A stretch of 30,798 bases of DNA, taken from IMG/VR virus record IMGVR_UViG_3300042455_002391, positions 1-30,798 of that record; one strand, 5' to 3'. A model generated the notes under the pieces. The model made no database searches and was not told where the DNA came from. It was given only the letters and a program-made list of their open reading frames with translations. The stretch is from a virus. Below, piece after piece: positions 21,996-27,947 of this stretch (position 1 is the first letter of the stretch; each line of letters opens with the position of its first letter). Both the position numbers and the translations under genes were made by a program.

Positions 21996-22338
21996 ACGCA
22001 AAGCCCGGCTGGCCCCGGCAAGCACGAAGCAGGCCGCCCGGCTGGCGCACTACCACGCTATGGTTGATTCGTGGGAGGGCAGGAGGGTTTGCGCCTTTTG
22101 TGGCCTCCATGCTGACTTTTGCAAGCTAGAGCCCCATCACCCGCATGGCCGGGGTGGTGATAACTTGTTCCGCGTAGTGCTCCTTTGCTCCAGCCATCAC
22201 CACTGGGTACACGCTTACCCTGATCGCGCCTATGAACTGGGCTGGCTCCAGCCTGAGTACCGAGGGACTATTCGCCCGCCAAACTTTCCTGTCCCGTGGC
22301 AGGCCCACCAAATGATAACCGACACCCAGACACCATGA
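21976..22338 (+). CDS. HNH nuclease-like protein (120 aa)
   Basis: Residues 38-80 form an HNH core: VCAFCGLHADFCKLEPHHPH, then GRGGDNLFRVVLLCSSHHHW with the second metal-binding Cys/His set. The order (CxxC, HH, DN, CxxHHH) is that of phage HNH nucleases used in recombination, like NinG-type proteins. It lies just downstream of the RusA-like resolvase, supporting a recombination role rather than homing. Composition matches neighbours. The start ATG 21976 lies within the previous gene's 3' end. Confidence 0.8.
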   Translation: MKRNYLKRKARLAPASTKQAARLAHYHAMVDSWEGRRVCAFCGLHADFCKLEPHHPHGRGGDNLFRVVLLCSSHHHWVHAYPDRAYELGWLQPEYRGTIRPPNFPVPWQAHQMITDTQTP

Positions 22339-22655
22339 CAACCGCCGCCGACCTCATCTCCGCCATCACCGCCGCCAAACAGGCCGAGGCCACGGCCCGC
22401 CTGAACCGCCTAGCCGCCGTCCGGGCCTTTGCAGGGCACATCAAGGGCAAGATGGCCCGCCACAAGCTCGACCGGGGCACGCTTCGCCGCCGCCTTGGCT
22501 GGCCTGATAGCCGCCTTGGCAATTTTCTTCACTTGGATTACTGCCTCACCCCCGAGTGGATGGCCCAGCTTGCCGAGGCCGTGGGGCCGATGACGGCAGC
22601 CGAAAAGAAGGCGGCCAAGCGCCAGCCTAAACGCACCAAAGCACTCAACTCCTAA
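22335..22655 (+). CDS. Small protein with HTH-like region (106 aa)
   Basis: ATG 22335 overlaps the previous stop as ATGA and is preceded by GACACCCAGACACC. The N-terminal half is an Ala-rich helix (ISAITAAKQAEATARLNRLA). Residues 45-85 (DRGTLRRRLGWPDSRLGNFL, HLDYCLTPEWMAQLAEAVGP) resemble a XRE-type HTH. The tail is basic. It may bind DNA. Confidence 0.65.
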   Translation: MTTAADLISAITAAKQAEATARLNRLAAVRAFAGHIKGKMARHKLDRGTLRRRLGWPDSRLGNFLHLDYCLTPEWMAQLAEAVGPMTAAEKKAAKRQPKRTKALNS

Positions 22656-22661
22656 ACACCC

Positions 22662-23180
22662 ATGAGCGACACCCCACGCACAAACAAATTTAAACGTACT
22701 GTCGGAGTCCCTTGGTGGGAGTTTGCGGGCCAACTCGAACGCGAGCTAGCTGCCAGTCAAGCCAAACTCTTCACCGTCTTCCAATGGATCAACCGTAACT
22801 ATTCGGATGGTTTCATTGACTCCCTCACGCACCTACAAAACCTTGAACGGGTAAGCGACCTGCACCATGACCGCTTGGACTCATTGGAGGCCAGCCTGAC
22901 CGCCAGCCAAGCCGCCCAGGCCGAGCTACTGGCCCGGCTCGAAGAGGCCCGTAAGTCGCACCTTCACGCAGCCGCCAGAGATGTGCAGACGATCCAGCGG
23001 CAGGCGGTGGAGCTTGCCAAGTGGCAGGCCTTGGCGGAGGGGCTGGCAGTGGCAGCAAACGAATATATGGATAAATGCCCTGCGGACGCTGACGAAACAA
23101 CTGCATTCTACGCGGCTGGCCTCGGCTTGAGCCAAGCCCTCGCCGCCTACGAGGCAGCCAAATCCGCAAACCATGACTAA
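22662..23180 (+). CDS. Coiled-coil phage protein (172 aa)
   Basis: The N-terminus SDTPRT together with EFAGQLERELAASQ is a pattern I recognise in many phage proteins of unknown function. The middle (residues 50-130) is a coiled coil (RLDSLEASLTASQAAQAELL, ARDVQTIQRQAVELAKWQAL), and the C-terminal part is helical and Ala-rich. No enzymatic motif is present. Start ATG 22662 follows CTAAACACCC without a Shine-Dalgarno. Confidence 0.8.
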   Translation: MSDTPRTNKFKRTVGVPWWEFAGQLERELAASQAKLFTVFQWINRNYSDGFIDSLTHLQNLERVSDLHHDRLDSLEASLTASQAAQAELLARLEEARKSHLHAAARDVQTIQRQAVELAKWQALAEGLAVAANEYMDKCPADADETTAFYAAGLGLSQALAAYEAAKSANHD

Positions 23181-23194
23181 CGAAGCTCAACGCT

Positions 23195-23815
23195 ATGCCT
23201 TTCATTCTCTCCGACACTCCACAAGTCATCCGGTGCCTTGTCCGCGCCGAGTTTACTCAGAACCACCAACGCCACCAAGGCCAGTATCTCCGCGCCCACA
23301 TTCTCGGGGTGCGCTGCCAGGAAGCGGCAAGCCTTCAATTTCAGGTAAGGTTTGACGAGCCCAAGATGGCTGGGGCCATGTTTTGCCTGCCGATTCAGGC
23401 TTTGTGCTGGAAGCCTTGCCCGGTGCCAGACGCCGAGCTTGTCCAGCCGTGGGACACGTTTTCGGCCACGTTTGCCGTGCATGAGTTTGCCTTGTGGCGG
23501 CGGGGTAATGCCCAGCTTCTTAACGTGCGAGGGATTGATGGCCACCCCGAACGCCTGCCCGCCCGCTACCTATTCACACTCGATTTTGCCGGTAACGCCT
23601 TGGCGGATGACTTCGAGCAGCACAAACAGCTCCACGTTTTGCAGATTGAGGCGGGCTGGTTTGCCGCCGTGCCCAACAACCGCGTCTTGAGCGTGGATGC
23701 CGCCTTTGCCCAGCCCTGCGAAGCTCTGCCGCGCTTTCAATCGCTGGATTACCTCTATACCGCAGAATGCAGAATAGGCGAGCCCAGCCTTGACGCCGGG
23801 CCGGGCTTGGCGTAG
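23195..23815 (+). CDS. Unknown beta-rich protein (206 aa)
   Basis: Not assigned to a family. The chain alternates strands: FILSDTPQVIRCLVRAEFTQ, YLRAHILGVRC, MAGAMFCLPIQALCWKPCPV, LPARYLFTLDFAGNALADDF with EQHKQLHVLQIEAGWFAAVP. Its tidy beta pattern and HKQLHVL-IEAGWFAAVPNNRVL segment suggest a single soluble domain. ATG 23195 is used; a frame starting at 23173 in another register is a shadow. It is the last gene before the hairpin at 23863. Confidence 0.75.
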   Translation: MPFILSDTPQVIRCLVRAEFTQNHQRHQGQYLRAHILGVRCQEAASLQFQVRFDEPKMAGAMFCLPIQALCWKPCPVPDAELVQPWDTFSATFAVHEFALWRRGNAQLLNVRGIDGHPERLPARYLFTLDFAGNALADDFEQHKQLHVLQIEAGWFAAVPNNRVLSVDAAFAQPCEALPRFQSLDYLYTAECRIGEPSLDAGPGLA

Positions 23816-23862
23816 GCTTGCCCTGCCGCCTGTTCTTCCCAGGCCGTAGCGATAAAACTTTC

Positions 23863-23912
23863 CCCTCTCTGTGCCAGTCGCCTTCGGGCTTCTGGGGAAG
23901 ACACAGAGAGGG
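23863..23912 (+). promoter_or_regulatory. Strong RNA hairpin sequestering the RBS of the replication operon
   Basis: CCCTCTCTGTG (23863-23873) pairs perfectly with CACAGAGAGGG (23902-23912). Inside, CCAG/CTGG and GCC/GGC stems end in a UUCG tetraloop (23883-23886), and UUUUU follows at 23914-23918. The right arm contains the Shine-Dalgarno-like AGAGAGG of the next ATG (23919). It can act as an intrinsic terminator/attenuator or block translation initiation. Confidence 0.75.
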
Positions 23913-23918
23913 ATTTTT

Positions 23919-24586
<668 letters not shown>

Positions 24587-24596
<10 letters not shown>

Positions 24597-25984
24597 ACGA
24601 CACGCCCAAGCCCCAGCAGGGCAAGTCTGCCGAAGACATCCTAGCCGAACTTTCAAAGGCTAAGATGCCAAGCGATGCCGAAACAGAGATTGCAGTGCTT
24701 TCCTGCGCCATCCAAGCCCCAGGCTGGGCGGCCAAGCACGCGCCAAACATCCCGATTGGCGCTTTCTCCAAAGACGCTCACCGCCACATCTGGGGGGCTA
24801 TCTCGTTTCTCCTGATCCAAGACACGCCGGTTGATGTCCATACTGTCTGCCACCGTTTGAAGGATATTGGCAAACTTGACCTAGCTGGCGGCTACTCGAA
24901 TGTAACGGATATTGCCGTTACTGTTCTGGGGGCTTACAACGCCGACGCCTACCTCCGCCCCCTGGTGGACATGCACATTCAGCGCCAGCACATCCTAGCC
25001 CACGCTCGTAGCCTAGAACTCCTTCTCCGCACGCAGGTATCCGAGGCCACCGCCCTAGCCGATGCCGTCGAGGCCAACAAGCAGGCCGTCGAGGATGCAG
25101 GCAAGGTGTCGGGCCGCAGCCTCGCCCGGCTCACCATGTCGCAGGCGATTGATGCCACTGTGAACGAGATCAACGAGCGCGTCCAGCGTGGCGGAGCCTT
25201 GCCGGGCTGGCCGAGCGGGTTCCCGTCCATGGATCAGCGCACAGGCGGGCTACAAAAGGGCCGTGTGACCATCTTTGCCGGGCTTCCGAGCGATGGAAAG
25301 AGCGCCATTATGCAGAACTGCGCCCGTAACGCCCTCATGGCCGGAGCTAAAGTTGGCTGGTATTCGCTAGAAATGCCCATTCCTGAGCAGACGTTGCGCA
25401 TTCTGGCCGAGCAGTCGGGCGTGGATAACGGCGACCTTTACAGCGGGCTACTATCCCGAGCACAGCAAGATTTGCTAACGCGGGCTGTTCGTGAGTTGCG
25501 CGACAAGGGCGCGGTGATGGTGGATACTGAGAATGCCACCTCCGCCGACATCTTGGCCGATATTGAGCGGTCGGGCTTTGATGTTGCCGTGATTGACTAC
25601 CTCCAACTTTTGGAGCCCGGCGACGTTCGCAAGGGGGCGAGCCGTGAAGAGGTGATTTCCAGCATCTCCCGCCGCATTAAGGCCGTAGCAAGGCGGACAG
25701 GCTGCCACATCCTAAGCGCCAGCCAGCTTAACGACCAAGGCCGCCTCCGTGAGAGCCGGGCCATCGGCCAAGATGCTGATAGCGTGTACTTGGTCAACAA
25801 GTGCCCCATGGAGCGCAAAGACGGCAAAGCCACCGACGCCGACGACCAACTAGAGTTCGACGACACCCGCCGCCTTCTTTGGTGCGAGAAAAACCGTGGA
25901 GGCAAACGGCATTGGGAATTGCCTTTGTGGTTTTTTGGATCTACATTTACCTTTAAAGAAATACAGGCCACTGACAGCATGTAA
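24587..25984 (+). CDS. dnaB: Replicative DNA helicase, DnaB type
   Basis: A 465-aa hexameric helicase that unwinds the replication fork. The N-terminal DnaB domain is at 30-130 (DAETEIAVLSCAIQAPGWAA, VDVHTVCHRLKDIGKLDLAG). The RecA-like C-terminal domain has Walker A GLPSDGKS (232-239), SLEM with the catalytic Glu (260-263), Walker B VAVIDYLQLL (333-342), SASQLN (377-382) and LRESRAIGQDADSVYLV (387-403). The ATG at 24587 has GGGAGG eight bases upstream. It overlaps the DUF1376 gene by 10 bp. Confidence 0.97.
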
Positions 25985-26002
25985 CCCCAGACATCCGACA
26001 CC

Positions 26003-26281
26003 ATGACCACCGAAGACGCCCTCTTTACCCTCCCAGCCAGCCCGCCGCCAGCCCTGGCCCGCCTCCGGGCAGAATACGCCGAGTCCGTGGCGGCATGGCA
26101 CGCCGCAGACGAGCACGAAGACGAAAGTGGGGAGGCTGTGCCCCGTGAGGTCACTCGCCGAATGCACCGCGCCGAATGCTGCCTCCGCGCCGAAGAAGCC
26201 CGGCTGGCTGCCCTGGCCGACACTAGCCACTGCGCCGAGCTTGGCGTGGCTTTTGCTGAACTTCCACACGCGCTGCCATGA
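26003..26281 (+). CDS. Small Ala/Glu-rich protein (92 aa)
   Basis: Not recognised. ATG 26003 is preceded by AGACATCCGACACC. The chain is helical, rich in Ala, Glu and Arg (ALARLRAEYAESVAAWHAAD, RRMHRAECCLRAEEARLAAL), probably a coiled coil. It overlaps the next gene by 4 bp (ATGA). Confidence 0.75.
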   Translation: MTTEDALFTLPASPPPALARLRAEYAESVAAWHAADEHEDESGEAVPREVTRRMHRAECCLRAEEARLAALADTSHCAELGVAFAELPHALP

Positions 26282-26496
26282 CTGCCACCCAAGCCTGCCC
26301 CATCGCCCGAGCCGAGGCCAGCCTAGCCGCCATCTTCGCCGCCTGCCAAGCCTACAAGGCCCGCCACGCCCAGGCCCGGCAGGCCAAGGCCGACGCCCGG
26401 CTCGCCCAGGGCGGGCTATGGTGGCGGAAGGAGGGGAACGAAATAGGTCAGCCACCGCCGCCGGGAGCGAGCGAGGCCGACACGAAAAATCTATGA
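26278..26496 (+). CDS. Small Ala-rich protein with tail encoded by attC-like sequence (72 aa)
   Basis: ATG 26278 overlaps the previous stop. Residues 1-51 (RAEASLAAIFAACQAYKARH, ARQAKADARLAQGGLWWRKE) share the composition and codon style of the preceding gene. Residues 52-72 (GNEIGQPPPPGASEADTKNL) are encoded by the attC-like element at 26433. The native C-terminus may have been replaced by an insertion here. Function is unknown. Confidence 0.65.
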   Translation: MTATQACPIARAEASLAAIFAACQAYKARHAQARQAKADARLAQGGLWWRKEGNEIGQPPPPGASEADTKNL

Positions 26497-26558
26497 GACA
26501 CAACAGGGCAACGAAACGGAAACGCGGGCGGGTGTTGGCTGCACCGCCATTGTTAGGC
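26433..26558 (+). repeat. attC-like site 1 (left end of cassette-like array)
   Basis: It runs from GGGGAACGA (26433) to TTGTTAGGC (ending 26558). The right box GTTAGGC fits the integron R' consensus; the left GGGGAAC is degenerate. Inner arms GGTCAGCCA (26446-26454) and TGGCTGCACC pair as GGT + CAGCCA with one extrahelical G, the mark of attC. It contains the ATG of the next ORF (26493). Confidence 0.5.
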
Positions 26559-26750
26559 ACGTTTGGCGAGCAATACGAAGTCAGCCTCGACTACCGGAAG
26601 CCGGATGGATACTGGGTGTGCTCGCACAAAGAACACGTCACCGTGCCGGTGGTGCATGGAGTGAATGAGAAGAAAAACCACGCAGCGGCGGAAGCCATCG
26701 CAAAACAACGATACCCAAAATGCAGAATCAACAGCGTGACATACTGCTAG
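26493..26750 (+). CDS. Cassette-like ORF 1 (85 aa)
   Basis: Not recognised. ATG 26493 overlaps the previous stop (ATGA) and lies inside attC-like site 1; the stop TAG ends one base before site 2. The first 20 residues are basic and encoded by the site (RHNRATKRKRGRVLAAPPLL). The rest is a small beta-rich domain (EQYEVSLDYRKPDGYWVCSH, KEHVTVPVVHG) followed by a helix with NHAAAEAIAKQRYPKCRINS, reminiscent of double-stranded-RNA-binding or DUF-type small folds. Codon use is less GCC/GGC-rich than the flanking phage genes. Confidence 0.65.
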   Translation: MRHNRATKRKRGRVLAAPPLLGTFGEQYEVSLDYRKPDGYWVCSHKEHVTVPVVHGVNEKKNHAAAEAIAKQRYPKCRINSVTYC

Positions 26751-26751
26751 T

Positions 26752-26850
26752 GCCTAACGACAAGCTGACCCACGGAGGCCCGACTAATGAGCATTGAATC
26801 CACAAAAGACGAGCAACGGGACTCCGTTGCGGTCCAGCGCCTTGTTCGGC
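26752..26850 (+). repeat. attC-like site 2
   Basis: GCCTAAC (26752-26758) fits the R'' consensus RYYYAAC and pairs at six of seven positions with GTTCGGC (26844-26850). The inner arms GCTGACC (26764-26770) and GGTCCAGC (26831-26838) pair with one extrahelical G, and ACGGAG/CTCCGT (26772-26777, 26822-26827) is a perfect inner stem. The site starts one base after the upstream stop and contains the next ATG (26787). Confidence 0.6.
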
Positions 26851-27023
26851 AGGTTGAATGCCTGACCGAAGCTGTGGCGTCTCTCGCCTACTGCCTTCAG
26901 CGCGGCCCATGCTGGGGGTCAACTGGCGAGGTAAACAACGCACTCCAGAAAGCGTGGCGGCTGGTGGAGCAAGCCCGAAGCAATCCGCCGAACGCCAAGG
27001 ATCACGCGACCGATGGGGCTTAG
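26787..27023 (+). CDS. Cassette-like ORF 2 (78 aa)
   Basis: Not recognised. It starts within attC-like site 2 and stops 19 bases before the left box of site 3. The chain is helical (DSVAVQRLVRQVECLTEAVA, SLAYCLQRGPC) with an amphipathic segment (EVNNALQKAWRLVEQARSNP). It is soluble, with no signal peptide. Small helical ORFs of this kind are common in integron cassettes. Confidence 0.6.
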   Translation: MSIESTKDEQRDSVAVQRLVRQVECLTEAVASLAYCLQRGPCWGSTGEVNNALQKAWRLVEQARSNPPNAKDHATDGA

Positions 27024-27042
27024 CCACAAATGAATCTCAACC

Positions 27043-27122
27043 GCCAAACGATATGACCGAAGCTGTAAACCCCGAAGTAAAAGAGCAGGCCCCATCTGGT
27101 CGCGTGCATCCTCTTGTTCGCC
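27043..27122 (+). repeat. attC-like site 3
   Basis: It runs from GCCAAACGA (27043) to TTGTTCGCC (ending 27122). It shares the AACGA left flank and CTTGTT right flank with sites 1 and 2. The inner arms pair poorly, so this is the weakest site. The DUF4326 start codon (27053) lies inside it. After that gene, ATCCAACGA (27417-27425) looks like the left half of a fourth site without its right half. Confidence 0.35.
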
Positions 27123-27430
27123 ATTCGTTGTCGCGCAAGGCTGGATGGCGGATGCCTGCGAATACCGTGAAGGTGTCGCGCCCTGGCAAATGGGGGAATC
27201 CGTTTCTCGTCGGGCCGGAACGCACGCAAGTCGAGGCAGTGGGAGCGTTCCGAATCTGGCTCACGACTGAGGGCGTGACGGCTGGAATCCACGAACGCAA
27301 ACAGTGGATGCTCGACCACTTGCACGAACTGCGCGGGAAAAATCTGGCGTGCTGGTGCAAGGCAGGCACGCCGTGCCATGCCGATGTGCTGCTCGATATG
27401 GCGAACAGTACGGATCATCCAACGAATTGA
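27053..27430 (+). CDS. DUF4326 protein, cassette-like ORF 3
   Basis: A 125-aa protein. Residues 38-115 match DUF4326: ANTVKVSRPGKWGNPFLVGP, then AVGAFRIWL, and the hallmark LRGKNLACWCKAGTPCHADV near the C-terminus with its three cysteines and His. DUF4326 is a small domain of unknown function found in phages and bacteria, probably nucleotide- or nucleic-acid-related. The gene starts in attC-like site 3 and ends by a half site. Its codon use is less GCC-biased than the phage genes around it. Confidence 0.85.
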   Translation: MTEAVNPEVKEQAPSGRVHPLVRHSLSRKAGWRMPANTVKVSRPGKWGNPFLVGPERTQVEAVGAFRIWLTTEGVTAGIHERKQWMLDHLHELRGKNLACWCKAGTPCHADVLLDMANSTDHPTN

Positions 27431-27473
27431 CGACATATCACGCATCCGTATGGTGCAAACCCACACCAACCCC

Positions 27474-27713
27474 ATGACTGACCTCACCCTATCCGAACAA
27501 GCCTTCTCTGCCGTAGCCGCCGCCCTAGCCCCGCTCCCGCCCGCCGAGGCCGAGGCCCTGCTAGCCTTCATGTTGGCCTCCGTGGCCGTGAAGTACCGCA
27601 CCGGCCTCCCCGCCTCCGGCATCAAGGCCGAGCTGGCCGCCAAGCTCGCCGTGGCCGTGGACGGGCTGGCTGGGCCTGCCCAGGCTTACGATGCCGCGCA
27701 GGTGGCGGGCTAG
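27474..27713 (+). CDS. Small Ala-rich helical protein (79 aa)
   Basis: Not recognised. ATG 27474 follows CACACCAACCCC. The chain (TLSEQAFSAVAAALAPLPPA, EAEALLAFMLASVAVKYRTG, IKAELAAKLAVAVDGLAGPA) is all helix, with one moderately hydrophobic stretch that might touch a membrane. Strong GCC bias shows that the phage's own composition resumes after the cassette-like insert. Confidence 0.7.
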   Translation: MTDLTLSEQAFSAVAAALAPLPPAEAEALLAFMLASVAVKYRTGLPASGIKAELAAKLAVAVDGLAGPAQAYDAAQVAG

Positions 27714-27716
27714 GCT

Positions 27717-27947
27717 ATGAATGCGCTCGTCCATCACTACACGCCAGTAAATCGGGATGCGGCGTTCATCCTGCGCCCATCCACTCTGCAAGGCCAGCCA
27801 AGCGTGCCGATTGAACGGCAAGGCGCTATCAGCAAATGCCCGTACTGCGGCGGGCGGGCCTACCGGGGCGGATGGTGCTTTGGCTGTGGGGCCTCTCTGC
27901 CTAGAGTTGCCCTGCGCTGCGGTAAAGCAGGGACAGATTGCGAATAA
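27717..27947 (+). CDS. Zinc-ribbon protein (76 aa)
   Basis: The C-terminal half has two knuckles, KCPYCGGRAYRGGWCFGCGA, a compact CxxC-x(n)-CxxC zinc ribbon. The N-terminal half (NALVHHYTPVNRDAAFILRP) is unassigned. It starts three bases after the previous stop. The last 47 bp overlap the convergent tail-protein gene, and the final residues (RVALRCGKAGTDCE) come from that overlap. Confidence 0.7.
   Translation: MNALVHHYTPVNRDAAFILRPSTLQGQPSVPIERQGAISKCPYCGGRAYRGGWCFGCGASLPRVALRCGKAGTDCE

Noticed and set aside
26552-26558. GTTAGGC as sole evidence for an integron
   Set aside because: A single 7-mer means nothing. The claim rests on paired arms, the extrahelical base and the repeated ORF-site arrangement.
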